In this document: in pieces, positions 9,096-17,328 of the stretch
Layout: each line of letters opens with the position of its first letter
Numbering within the stretch: position 1 is the stretch's first letter
NCBI GenBank assembly: GCA_958417755.1
Contig: CATZDY010000004.1
Coordinates: 1-50,797 of the forward strand
Direction of reading: 5' to 3'
DNA length: 50,797 nucleotides
Origin: an uncultured Peptococcaceae bacterium
GTDB lineage: Bacteria > Bacillota > Desulfotomaculia > Desulfotomaculales > Desulfocucumaceae
The notes under the pieces: model-generated
Database searches by the model: none
Seen by the model: only the letters and a program-made list of their open reading frames with translations
Told to the model about the DNA's origin: nothing
Made by a program: the position numbers and the translations under genes

Positions 9096-9442
9096 TAAGC
9101 AATTGAAGCATATGGTATAAACTTTTTGAAAGAAAGGGAAAAATAAATGATTTTTATATGATTGCAGGGATTACTTACAATGACTGATTCCTGCTATTAT
9201 TTTGTCTTATTTTAATAAGATTTTATTTTGCAATAGATTCTTTTTCTAAAGGCTATTCTTTGATAAGAATAAATGGGTAAAATGGAAAATTTTAATTGAC
9301 TTATTATGGATGTTTATGTAAAATTATATCATAATTAATCAAAATTATCTTTTAAAAATAAAAAATAGCAATTTACCCAACATCCAATGAAAAAAATTTT
9401 ATATGGGAATAAAGTAGATTTATGGATATTTGAGGTGAATGC
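9096..9442. other. AT-rich intergenic region within the pilus cluster
   Basis: About 350 bp without a credible gene separates the ATPase from the platform protein. The only readable signal is the promoter at 9296-9324. Confidence 0.6.
9296..9324 (+). promoter_or_regulatory. Candidate promoter for the pilus platform/prepilin genes
   Basis: TTGACT (9296-9301), a 17-bp spacer and TAAAAT (9319-9324) lie about 120 bp before the platform gene. This could let the structural genes be expressed separately from the ATPase. Confidence 0.45.
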
Positions 9443-10681
9443 ATGGATTGGTTACGACGTAGAAAAAGCTGTGTGGAAGAACACGCAGATGCCAAGCATC
9501 ATAAGTCATCTATGCTGTTGTCTAAAAGTAGCTCAGACCAGATAGATGGTAGGGGAACAGATGCAGACTTAAAATCTAAATTTTTAAACTCATTGCTTAC
9601 ATATACCCTCTGGTTTGTACACAAGATAAGGTTTGAGCATGCTGTGAAGCAAGGAGATTTGGTTTGCTTTGCCCATCAGCTTGCTACGATGTTAAAAGCT
9701 GGGGTGCCTCTTACCCATTGTTTGCGGATTGCCCAGAATCAAATGACATCAAAGTATCTTCGAAATGTATTGGGAAAAGTTTTAACTCAGGTAGAGGAAG
9801 GAAATCCTTTATCTGTGGCGCTGGCTTGCTTTCCCAAGGTATTTTCGGAGATTTTTATTTTTATGGTGCGCTCAGGAGAAGTAGGGGGTTCTTTGGACGA
9901 GTTTGTAAGCCAGCTGGCCAGCCAATTAGAAAAAGAGCAAGAGCTCCATGAAAAAATGAAATCAGCCTTCATATATCCCTTGATTGTATTGATAGCCACA
10001 GGGCTTGCCTTGATCTTTATGTTGATTTTTGTATTGCCTGGAATTGTACAAATCATTCATGAGATGGGGGGATCTTTACCTATGGCTACCCGGTTCATCA
10101 TGGGAGGGAGTGATTTAATTCGGTATAATTGGTATGGGATTCCTGGAGTTATCATTGTATTGTTTTTTTCTTATATCTGGCTTTGGCAAAATCCTAAGGG
10201 AAGAGAACTTTTTGATGCCATGCGTTTTAAAATCCCTATCATGGGTTCCATTTATCATAAAACGATTATCATTCGGTTTTGTCATACCTTAAGCGTCTTG
10301 CTTCGAAAGGGCGTACCAATTATCCAATCTTTGGATATGTTAGAGAAAACCATGGAAATCAGAAAATGCCGAAAAATATTAGGAAACATAAAAGAAAGCA
10401 TCCAAGAAGGACAAGCCTTGGCTGTTCCTTTGAAGACAACTGAATTTTTCCCCCCATTAATGGTGGGGATGGTGACAGTGGGGGAAGAAACAGGTTCCTT
10501 GGATACCATGTTGGAGCGCGTGGGGATATATTATGGGAAAGAAGTGGGTTACCGGATTAGTCGCTTGTCCAATGAAATAGAGCCTTTCTTAATCATTGTA
10601 TTGGGGGGAATCATTGGTTTTATTGTTTTAGCTGTTATGTTGCCCATTGTCAATGGCCTGATGAATGGTTTGGATTTATAA
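9443..10681 (+). CDS. Type II secretion/type IV pilus inner-membrane platform protein (GspF/PilC/ComGB family)
   Basis: A 412-aa membrane protein with two repeated T2SSF domains, each a helical bundle followed by membrane segments. Domain 1 (FAHQLATMLKAGVPLTHCLR, FIFMVRSGEVGGSLDEF) and domain 2 (FCHTLSVLLRKGVPIIQSLD, MVTVGEETGSLDTMLERVG) show the family repeats clearly. The first about 60 residues are polar and unconserved. It anchors the ATPase and transmits motion to the pilus base. GAGGTG precedes the ATG. Confidence 0.92.
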   Translation: MDWLRRRKSCVEEHADAKHHKSSMLLSKSSSDQIDGRGTDADLKSKFLNSLLTYTLWFVHKIRFEHAVKQGDLVCFAHQLATMLKAGVPLTHCLRIAQNQMTSKYLRNVLGKVLTQVEEGNPLSVALACFPKVFSEIFIFMVRSGEVGGSLDEFVSQLASQLEKEQELHEKMKSAFIYPLIVLIATGLALIFMLIFVLPGIVQIIHEMGGSLPMATRFIMGGSDLIRYNWYGIPGVIIVLFFSYIWLWQNPKGRELFDAMRFKIPIMGSIYHKTIIIRFCHTLSVLLRKGVPIIQSLDMLEKTMEIRKCRKILGNIKESIQEGQALAVPLKTTEFFPPLMVGMVTVGEETGSLDTMLERVGIYYGKEVGYRISRLSNEIEPFLIIVLGGIIGFIVLAVMLPIVNGLMNGLDL

Positions 10682-10709
10682 AATAACTGGAGAAAAGAAG
10701 AGGTGAAAA

Positions 10710-11174
10710 ATGCATACATTAATAGGTAAATGGTATAAAAGGAGTCATTATGCAGGTTTTACTTTGGTTGAGCTCATGGTTGTTATTGCAATTATAGGTA
10801 TTTTAGCTGCAATCATAACCCCCAATGCCTGGAAAGCAATGGAAAAGGGTAGGGTGACTGCTGCTGAAGCGGATTATAAAATGGTGAAGAATGCGGTGTT
10901 GACCTATTACACTGATATTGGCCATTTACCTGAAAACGGAGCTGCTTTGGTTCGTTCTGATGAAGGCGCGGGACCTTATATAGAAAAATGGCCTACCACC
11001 AATCAGTGGAAAGGAGAGAATGAATTAACATATGATGTCGATAGTAATGCTTTGTATATGCAGATGAGCAATATTCCCTTAAAATCTATTGAACGTCTAA
11101 AACAAGATTTAGGTGAATTGGTTCAAGAAAGTTCCGATAAAGGGGTCGTATTGTTATTGGTTGCTGAAAAATAA
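10710..11174 (+). CDS. Type IV prepilin / major pseudopilin-like protein (GspG/ComGC class)
   Basis: A 154-aa prepilin with the class III signal G/FTLVELMVVIAIIGILAA preceded by a short basic leader, including Glu at +5 of the mature protein. The body (residues 35-110) resembles GspG pseudopilins: AADYKMVKNAVLTYYTDIG followed by LPENG and PYIEKWP. A prepilin peptidase must process it, but none is encoded in the window. It is first in a run of five prepilin-like genes. Confidence 0.88.
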   Translation: MHTLIGKWYKRSHYAGFTLVELMVVIAIIGILAAIITPNAWKAMEKGRVTAAEADYKMVKNAVLTYYTDIGHLPENGAALVRSDEGAGPYIEKWPTTNQWKGENELTYDVDSNALYMQMSNIPLKSIERLKQDLGELVQESSDKGVVLLLVAEK

Positions 11175-11203
11175 GGATAGGGGTGAGACAGGATGGGGTT
11201 CAT

Positions 11204-11671
11204 ATGGCTAAAATCCTGAAGATTGTGATCCGAGAAAAGAAAGGGCAGGATTATATTTTAAGAGGGAAACAGAATAGAGGTTTTACCTTCATTGAGTTGC
11301 TTATAGCCACAGCAATATTTGCCCTTGTTCTATTGTCCATTGGACAAGGTTTGCTAGCAGCTCAGTTAACCATGAGATCAGCAAAGGGACAATTGATTTC
11401 TTTATATTTGGCCCAAGCTCTATTGGAAGAACAATTAGCTGTGAAGAAGGTAATTGCCATTCCCCCTACCCCATTACATGAACGGCCAGGATATGAAGCC
11501 TATGAAGGGTATTATTATGAAATAACAGTGGAGCCTGTCAAGATAAATGAAATGAGGCAACAAGAATTTTGCAGTATTACTGTGCTTATATATAGGCAAG
11601 CCCCTGGAGAGACCAAGAGGAAAGACAAGGTGAGTTTATTTGCTGTAAAAGGTAGTGCCCATGATTTTTAA
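11204..11671 (+). CDS. Prepilin-like protein (GspI/PilV class)
   Basis: A 155-aa protein with a longer basic leader and the prepilin signal RGFTFIELLIATAIFALVLL. The short globular part ends in a beta-rich stretch (YYYEITVEPVKINE), which fits minor pseudopilin I. The ATG at 11204 is used here. A GTG at 11183, with AAGGA five bases upstream, is an equally possible start and would add seven residues. The stop overlaps the next gene. Confidence 0.8.
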   Translation: MAKILKIVIREKKGQDYILRGKQNRGFTFIELLIATAIFALVLLSIGQGLLAAQLTMRSAKGQLISLYLAQALLEEQLAVKKVIAIPPTPLHERPGYEAYEGYYYEITVEPVKINEMRQQEFCSITVLIYRQAPGETKRKDKVSLFAVKGSAHDF

Positions 11672-12269
11672 GGGTAATGGGGGAAAGTGTGGTAGCACAG
11701 GACTGCAAGGGAATCCCAAAGGGTTTACCTTATTGGAAATGGTGGTAACATTGGGTTTGTTATCCCTCTTATTGGGGAGTATCTATTCCTTTGTTGATTT
11801 TAGTGGTATGTTAGCAGGAAAGGCTTTTACTCGAATGGATGTGCATGAAGAACTGCGCATTGCTGCCAATCGTATTTCCCGGGATATTGCCCAGGCAGTT
11901 GCATTAGAGCCAAAGGGAGAATTCACTGATTCCAATTGGATTATATTGCAAAGGCCTATTTATCCTGGTAATCAAGGCAAAGGAGAGGGTAAAAAGGTAA
12001 AATATTATATGGATTATCAACAGAAAGAGATTCAATATGCTGTAAACAATGGCCATGGTTTTTATGGCAACAATCCCATTGTCAATCATATGGCTGATAT
12101 GAGGTTTAGCCGTCAAGGAAATATTGTGACCATTCGTATTGTGGGTGAAAAGGATAATGCTTATATGAAAAAGTATGGCAAGCAAAATTCTTATCAAAGT
12201 ATGCTGATGACAAAAGTTACGCCAAAATTATACCAGGAGCTGCCTTATGAAACCTTTTGTGAAAAATAA
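11661..12269 (+). CDS. Prepilin-like protein (GspJ/PilW class)
   Basis: A 202-aa protein with the prepilin signal KGFTLLEMVVTLGLLSLLLG. The following segment ELRIAANRISRDIAQAVALE is characteristic of the GspJ/PilW group. It overlaps the preceding gene by 11 bp and the following one by 23 bp, showing tight translational coupling. A GTG at 11655 is an alternative start. Confidence 0.82.
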   Translation: MIFKGNGGKCGSTGLQGNPKGFTLLEMVVTLGLLSLLLGSIYSFVDFSGMLAGKAFTRMDVHEELRIAANRISRDIAQAVALEPKGEFTDSNWIILQRPIYPGNQGKGEGKKVKYYMDYQQKEIQYAVNNGHGFYGNNPIVNHMADMRFSRQGNIVTIRIVGEKDNAYMKKYGKQNSYQSMLMTKVTPKLYQELPYETFCEK

Positions 12270-13119
12270 AAAAGGAACGGTCTTACCCATGACCCTAGTA
12301 TTTGTTACGGTTCTGATGGTTATTTTTTGTGTTTTCATCCAAATTGCTTGTCAAAACAAAGAAAATATAGCCAGTGAAATCCAAATGCGGCAAGCTTTAT
12401 ATTTAGCAGATGCTGGAATTGAACTGGCAATGCAAGAGCTGCAGGATTTTTCTTGGGATTGGCCTAAAGACAAGGACAAGGTATTTCATTTTGACCAAAG
12501 CCTTTTACAAGAGGTAAGGGTTGCCTTGCAAAAAGAAGAAAAGGATTGTTGGAAATTTATCTCAACCGGGATATGTAAAAGTAAAGCAGGACAGATAGAG
12601 AGTAAAAAGATTCTTATTGGTACAGCGCAAAGAGGTCTTATCTTAAATGATTCTATCCCCTTGGAATCAGATAGAATGGATTTAGAAGATTTTACCCCTA
12701 ATATATATTATCATAAAGGGAATCTAGCATTGTCCGGGATATACCAAGGTAAATGGCTTGTGGTAGTTGACGGGGATATTGTATTATGTGGAGATGTATA
12801 TCCCCTTGATTATTTGGCTGAACAGGAAGAGATGATGGAATCAAAAGAAACAAATAGCATTTTATATCTTATTTGTTCGGGTGAGATAAAACTTACTGAA
12901 GCGGAAGCAGATGGAAAAAAGAATATTTTAACTGTTATCCATGAGCATGCTTTGATAGACAATGACTGCATTCTGGGGGGAGAGATACAGGTAGTATCAA
13001 AGGGAGATAAGGTGCAAGAAAAAGATAATGCTGTTTTTACCCAAAGGGTAGAAGAAGCTTTTATTTCTTTTTATCAAATTATCTTAGTAAATTGGGGGGA
13101 GTTATATCCTGTTTTTTAA
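12247..13119 (+). CDS. PilX/GspK-like pilus-tip component
   Basis: A 290-aa protein whose N terminus KKGTVLPMTLVFVTVLMVIF is a hydrophobic helix after a basic leader, without the usual FTxxE motif. The segment ALYLADAGIELAMQELQDF matches the PilX N-terminal family. The remaining 200 residues are not recognisable. In other systems such proteins cap the pseudopilus tip. The family assignment rests only on the first about 60 residues. Confidence 0.7.
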   Translation: MKPFVKNKKGTVLPMTLVFVTVLMVIFCVFIQIACQNKENIASEIQMRQALYLADAGIELAMQELQDFSWDWPKDKDKVFHFDQSLLQEVRVALQKEEKDCWKFISTGICKSKAGQIESKKILIGTAQRGLILNDSIPLESDRMDLEDFTPNIYYHKGNLALSGIYQGKWLVVVDGDIVLCGDVYPLDYLAEQEEMMESKETNSILYLICSGEIKLTEAEADGKKNILTVIHEHALIDNDCILGGEIQVVSKGDKVQEKDNAVFTQRVEEAFISFYQIILVNWGELYPVF

Positions 13120-13161
13120 TCAACAACAATCAAGTAGAATTCCATTGGGTGCATTCCTAGG

Positions 13162-13644
13162 ATGGTAAAAAATGCTAAACATAAAGGTGGTTTTACGCTA
13201 GGGGAAATGATAGTGGTGTTGTCTATTTTGGGATTTTTAGCAGGCCTTATCTTTCCTCCTTTGCAACAAGCCGTTCAGATCTACCGCGCTGAAAGTGTTG
13301 TAAGACAGATGATGGCTGATATTAAAATGTTACAACAAAAGTCTTTGGCAGAAACATCTGCAAACTATAAAATGGATATATACGGAAATTTAGTGGGTAA
13401 TTATTATGTTTTACGGGATTTGCAAACCCAAAAAACTATAAAAAAGGTGTTTCTACCTTCTTCAATGCATTTTGATGATCAATTGGATAATAAAAGTATG
13501 CTAATTTTATCCTTTGGGGCAAGCGGAAGCATTCATAATAAAGTAGGGCTTACCATAAGAATCCATCAAAATAACCCCCAAAAGACTTATGGCATTGTGA
13601 TTTCCGGTGTGGTGAGTAGGGTAAGATTTACGCAGATATCTTAG
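13162..13644 (+). CDS. Prepilin-like protein (GspH class)
   Basis: A 160-aa protein with the prepilin signal GGFTLGEMIVVLSILGFLAG. Gly replaces the usual Val at +4, but Glu +5 is kept. The segment AESVVRQMMADIKMLQQKSLAE fits minor pseudopilin H. It is the last gene of the pilus cluster, and its stop overlaps a terminator hairpin. Confidence 0.8.
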   Translation: MVKNAKHKGGFTLGEMIVVLSILGFLAGLIFPPLQQAVQIYRAESVVRQMMADIKMLQQKSLAETSANYKMDIYGNLVGNYYVLRDLQTQKTIKKVFLPSSMHFDDQLDNKSMLILSFGASGSIHNKVGLTIRIHQNNPQKTYGIVISGVVSRVRFTQIS

Positions 13645-13662
13645 GTATCTGCTTTTATTTTT
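13632..13662 (+). terminator. Intrinsic terminator closing the pilus cluster
   Basis: GCAGATA (13632-13638) pairs with TATCTGC (13646-13652) and is followed by TTTTATTTTT. The stem begins inside the last codons of the prepilin gene. Confidence 0.75.
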
Positions 13663-13794
13663 GGCATGAATCATATATTTGCTTTAGCCAGGGAAAAACG
13701 AAACAAAGAGCAGGAATTTTGCATCATAACAAAGAAAAACAAGCATATAAAGTAAAAATACTGAGTTAAATCGAGATTATTGGAGATATTTTAC

Positions 13795-14970
13795 ATGTAT
13801 CTTTTGTTCTGGGGCATAATGTTTCTGTTCTTACTGATTGGGGTTCAATATTATTGTGGTTTTCGAATTTTATCTGCAATTGGTAATGTATGGCGGTTTA
13901 AGTTTGTCAAACTCATTTGGTGGATATTGATTGTTTTTTCTTTCGCCTTTTTAGGCATAAAGTTTTGGGGACAGCAATGGCCCCAATATATTGCAGCAAG
14001 CATAGAATTATTTGGCTCCTGGTGGTTGGCTTTTTTATTTTATGCTGTGATATTGTTGTTGATAGTGGATATGATACAATTGATTGTAAAAGGATTTGTC
14101 AATCATCGTATAGCCAACATATTGAATCGAGCCAGATTGACAAAGATTGCTGTATTTTTTGTAGGATGTATCATATTGTTTGGTGCTTGGAATGCAAGGC
14201 ATCCAGTCATAACAAATTATGTGGTGACTATCAACAAAGCTGCTGGTAATATCCAAGAATTAAAGGCAATATTGGTAGCAGATATGCATTTAGGGGTTTT
14301 AATCGATAAAGATAGATTGGCGTATTTGGTGAATATGATTGAAGAATCAAAACCTGATATTGTATTTTTATCCGGGGATATCATAGAGAATGTTCGTTCT
14401 TTTCAAGCACAGCATATGGATGATGATTTAAAAAAAATCAAAGCACCCTATGGGGTTTATGCTGTACCTGGTAATCATGAGTATCTAGGGCAACAGGCGG
14501 AACAAGCTTTTGCCATGTTGGAGCAAAGCAATATTCACTTATTGCGGGATGAGGCTTATCTGCTGGATAATTTCTATGTTATAGGCCGGGATGATCCCAT
14601 GAGCTTAAGCGAAACTGGAAGGAGCAGAAAAGCTTTAAGGACAATCATGGAGCATGTAGATATTTCTCAACCTGTAATCATGTTGGATCATGAGCCCCTT
14701 CAAATCCAAGAGGCCCAACAGGCAGGGGTGGATATTCAATTATCCGGGCATACCCATAAAGGACAATTATTTCCATTGCATTTTATAACAAAGAATTTAT
14801 TTGAAACAGATTATGGATATTGGCACAAAGGGGCATATCAGCTAATTGTAACATCTGGTTATGGAACTTGGGGACCACCCATTCGTGTAGGGAATCATCC
14901 GGAAGTGGTGGAAATCATGATTCAATTTCGAGGAGACAATCAAAACATAGGTAAAGGACAAGCATTTTAA
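13795..14970 (+). CDS. Membrane-anchored metallophosphoesterase (YkuE/YaeI-like)
   Basis: A 391-aa protein. The first about 140 residues form several membrane helices. A calcineurin-like phosphoesterase domain follows, with DMHLG, LSGDIIEN, GNHEYLG, MLDHEP and SGHTHKGQ, the full set of dinuclear metal ligands. Related proteins hydrolyse UDP-sugar lipids or phospholipid-type phosphodiesters at the membrane. The substrate here is unknown. The start at 13795 has GGAG nine bases upstream. It precedes the serine protease gene by 35 bp. Confidence 0.88.
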   Translation: MYLLFWGIMFLFLLIGVQYYCGFRILSAIGNVWRFKFVKLIWWILIVFSFAFLGIKFWGQQWPQYIAASIELFGSWWLAFLFYAVILLLIVDMIQLIVKGFVNHRIANILNRARLTKIAVFFVGCIILFGAWNARHPVITNYVVTINKAAGNIQELKAILVADMHLGVLIDKDRLAYLVNMIEESKPDIVFLSGDIIENVRSFQAQHMDDDLKKIKAPYGVYAVPGNHEYLGQQAEQAFAMLEQSNIHLLRDEAYLLDNFYVIGRDDPMSLSETGRSRKALRTIMEHVDISQPVIMLDHEPLQIQEAQQAGVDIQLSGHTHKGQLFPLHFITKNLFETDYGYWHKGAYQLIVTSGYGTWGPPIRVGNHPEVVEIMIQFRGDNQNIGKGQAF

Positions 14971-15005
14971 ATGAAAATGAAAAAGGTCTATGGGCTGAGA
15001 TAATT

Positions 15006-15854
15006 ATGAGTTCTAGAAAAATATATTATATAAAAAAAAGAACATGGCGGCCTAAAAAAACATGTTCTTTTGAGCTGGATGAAGATGGTTTACCTCTTAA
15101 TGAGATGGCCTGGGGGCAAACAGAGGAAAGCCCTTCTGCCGAGGGTGGACCTCAGCGTGATTCCTGGTGGACAAGAATGTTATCAGTCATCCTAATCATT
15201 GCTTTCAGTGGGGTTATGATTTTGACCACTTTGCCCTTGCAGCATATACCCCTCATTGATTTAGCTGTCCAATCTTTGCATATCAAAGAAAATATGAATC
15301 AAACATTAATCAATGCTGTGGTAAAAATAGAAGTCATTGCACCCAATGCAAAAGGTTCATTGGGAGTTTATCAAAAAAATGGCAGTGGCTTTAATATTTC
15401 TCCAGAGGGTATCATTGTAACCAATTATCATGTCATCGAAAATGGATTGAATATTACTGTCAAGTTTCCCAATGGACAAATCTTTAGCGCCAAAGAATGG
15501 CGTGGAAATCAAGAATATGATTTAGCTGTATTGATGTTAGAGCAAAAGGGGCTACCTTATGTGGAAACCAATGATACTTTGCCGGCTGAAGGAGAACCTG
15601 TGAAGATATTAGGTAATCCTTTGGGATTTGAAAATATTGCAGTAACTGGTACTGTGGGCCCTCGGATAAGGGTAAAAGATCATAAAGGGACAGTATTATC
15701 ATTGAATGCTGATATATATTCCGGAAATAGCGGTAGTCCAGTATACAATGAAGCCGGGGAAGTGGTGGCAGTGGTTTTTGCTGTATTAAATAGAGAAAAT
15801 GAGGAAAAACCTTTGGGTTTGGCAATTCCCATTACTTATGTAATGGATCTATGA
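15006..15854 (+). CDS. Membrane-anchored trypsin-like serine protease without a PDZ domain
   Basis: A 282-aa protein. About 55 cytosolic residues precede one membrane helix (residues 56-76, TRMLSVILIIAFSGVMILTT), followed by an S1C-type protease domain. The catalytic residues are His142 (VTNYHVIENG), Asp172 (EYDLAVLML) and Ser242 (YSGNSGSPV). It ends at the core domain and has no PDZ, unlike DegP/HtrA (about 380-450 aa). It is probably an extracytoplasmic protease tethered to the membrane. No target is evident from the neighbours. Confidence 0.85.
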   Translation: MSSRKIYYIKKRTWRPKKTCSFELDEDGLPLNEMAWGQTEESPSAEGGPQRDSWWTRMLSVILIIAFSGVMILTTLPLQHIPLIDLAVQSLHIKENMNQTLINAVVKIEVIAPNAKGSLGVYQKNGSGFNISPEGIIVTNYHVIENGLNITVKFPNGQIFSAKEWRGNQEYDLAVLMLEQKGLPYVETNDTLPAEGEPVKILGNPLGFENIAVTGTVGPRIRVKDHKGTVLSLNADIYSGNSGSPVYNEAGEVVAVVFAVLNRENEEKPLGLAIPITYVMDL

Positions 15855-15884
15855 TATTTTCCTCAAAGCATGATTTCATCTTAT

Positions 15885-15920
15885 AAAAAAAGAAAGGCGG
15901 TTTTGAACGTCTTTCTTCTT
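15885..15920. terminator. Bidirectional terminator between the protease and SOD genes
   Basis: AAGAAAGGCG (15890-15899) pairs with CGTCTTTCTT (15908-15917) with one G-U pair. An A-run precedes it, giving a U-tract on the minus strand, and CTTT follows on the plus strand. It serves the two convergent genes. Confidence 0.7.
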
Positions 15921-15975
15921 TAGGTAGGTAAACTTATGGACACAATAGAAAAGGTGATTTGTTTGCTCCTGAAAA

Positions 15976-16497
15976 TTATTCATTGACAATGACGCCGCAG
16001 GCAATGCGGCGTCCGGCATTTCCTGCAGGTTGACTACTATAATCGTCAGGATTTTCATGAATCACTACTGAGCGACCAATAATATCCCTGGGGATGAATC
16101 GATTTGTAAAAAAGCACATCCAGGCATATCCATTGTTGGAAAAAAGAACAGGAAAATCTCCAGCATGATTGCCATGGGGCTGATTATCAGGGTTCCAATG
16201 GGAGCCCGCAGATTGAAAGGGATCATCAGGGTTTCCCACCATACAATTGCCGAATTGATGTATATGAAAACCATGAGGTCCTATGGGGGGATTGCCGTTT
16301 TGGGCGGCCTGATAAGAGGGAAGCCCATATATTTCGGTGCAAACCAAGGAACCCCCGCGTACTTTTTCAAAAGTAACAATACCTCTTAGTCTGGGGTATA
16401 ATGGACTACCATATAGGTAAGCAACAGCGTTATGATTATCCCATTTTGTATGGGCAACAGTGGTATCAAAACTGGGTAACCAGCCTTTTAAAAGCAT
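15976..16497 (-). CDS. Cu/Zn superoxide dismutase family protein, apparently cytosolic
   Basis: A 173-aa protein of the Cu/Zn SOD family. All metal-binding signatures are visible: GFHIHQFGNC (Cu), GSHWNPDNQPHGNHAGDFP (bridging His, Zn His and Asp), SVVIHENPDD (Cu) and GNAGRRIACGVI (active-site Arg and disulfide Cys). Most bacterial members are secreted and have a signal peptide; this one starts MLLKGWLP with no signal sequence. The start at 16497 was chosen because AAGGAGG lies eight bases upstream on the minus strand; an in-frame ATG at 16527 has none. It would remove superoxide during oxygen exposure. Confidence 0.9.
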   Translation of the reverse strand: MLLKGWLPSFDTTVAHTKWDNHNAVAYLYGSPLYPRLRGIVTFEKVRGGSLVCTEIYGLPSYQAAQNGNPPIGPHGFHIHQFGNCMVGNPDDPFQSAGSHWNPDNQPHGNHAGDFPVLFSNNGYAWMCFFTNRFIPRDIIGRSVVIHENPDDYSSQPAGNAGRRIACGVIVNE

Positions 16498-16557
16498 TAT
16501 ACCAACCTCCTTATTTTCTTCTAGCATATGCTCCGGATTTAGAACAAAATTTTATTG

Positions 16558-16572
16558 GTACAATATATGTAC
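16558..16572. promoter_or_regulatory. Candidate operator upstream of the SOD gene
   Basis: GTACAATATATGTAC is an inverted repeat with 5-bp arms and a 5-bp centre, about 60 bp before the SOD start on the minus strand. It does not match the PerR or Fur box as known. Confidence 0.3.
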
Positions 16573-16750
16573 TTTGGTTTTATTTTGTTATTCTGAATCC
16601 TATTTTGGTTGATTGCAGCAAAATGCTGGATTATTTGAGATAAGGATTGGATATAACTGTAAGAGAATTGTGTGAATGAGTGGGAAAATATTGCGTCATT
16701 TGGTACATGAATGCCTAAGTTTGAATGTATAAAGTGATGGGATTTGAATA

Positions 16751-16801
16751 AAACCCCCAAAAAACCTGATGTGCAGATGGATAAGGTTCTTTTGAGGGTT
16801 T
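16751..16801 (-). terminator. Terminator for the small unknown gene
   Basis: AAACCCCCAAAAAACCT (16751-16767) pairs imperfectly with AGGTTCTTTTGAGGGTTT (16784-16801). Read leftwards it lies 29 bp after the stop of the minus-strand gene at 16830. Confidence 0.5.
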
Positions 16802-16829
16802 CATCAAGATAAAGATATGATTTGATAGG

Positions 16830-17165
16830 TTAAAAATATTTTATTTCCGTCTGGTCCATGGTTTTCATTAAATGGGCAGCAGCAACCATTTTGGCATTTA
16901 GCAAATCTGGATGCTGACTCTCAATTAAAGCCAATTGTTCTTTGATTGTTGAACCTTCGGTTGCGCATTTATGGATTTCAGCACTTAGTATTTTGCGGGA
17001 TTCATCCTGCTGGGCAAAGGATATGGCAGCGGAAAAAACATCCAATAATGTACTCTTCTCTATTTCCTGATCAAATTCAGGTAAATAAACAGGAACACCT
17101 CGGTAAATTTCAATTAATGTGGCCAGCATATACATGGGATCTTGATTGGGTGTGTTCGTATTCAT
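16830..17165 (-). CDS. Unrecognised small helical protein
   Basis: A 111-aa, mildly acidic, largely helical protein (MNTNTPNQDPMYMLATLIEI...). I recognise no family. There is no signal peptide or membrane segment. AGAGGT is well placed before the ATG on the minus strand, and a TATAAT element lies further upstream (17206-17211 in plus coordinates). It is divergent from the TrpB2 gene and has its own terminator, which supports a real single-gene unit. Confidence 0.65.
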   Translation of the reverse strand: MNTNTPNQDPMYMLATLIEIYRGVPVYLPEFDQEIEKSTLLDVFSAAISFAQQDESRKILSAEIHKCATEGSTIKEQLALIESQHPDLLNAKMVAAAHLMKTMDQTEIKYF

Positions 17166-17241
17166 CCAATTACCTCTCTTGTTTTATTGATTTTAGCATA
17201 ATCTTATTATATCATGCTTGACGGAAAAAATAGAACTAATA

Positions 17242-17276
17242 TAAAATGAGCTTGTGACATCATGGGTAAATGATGT
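17242..17276 (+). promoter_or_regulatory. Promoter and inverted repeat before the TrpB2 gene
   Basis: TTGACG at 17218-17223, an 18-bp spacer and TAAAAT at 17242-17247 form a promoter. The repeat ACATCAT GGGTAA ATGATGT at 17257-17276 begins about where transcription should start. The position is typical of an operator, though a small RNA hairpin is also possible. Confidence 0.45.
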
Positions 17277-17328
17277 GCCTAAAGGTTTTCTATTCCAGCA
17301 ATTGAAGTAGAGAGGAGTTTGAGCTGAG

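Larger units (their letters stand above)
16498..16829. other. Intergenic region between the SOD gene and the small unknown gene
   Basis: About 330 bp without a credible gene. It holds the palindrome GTACAATATATGTAC at 16558-16572 and the hairpin at 16751-16801. Confidence 0.55.

Noticed and set aside
16401..16643. An open plus-strand frame of 80 codons opposite the SOD gene
   Set aside because: It lies largely opposite the SOD coding start and upstream region, and lacks a ribosome site and any recognisable sequence.
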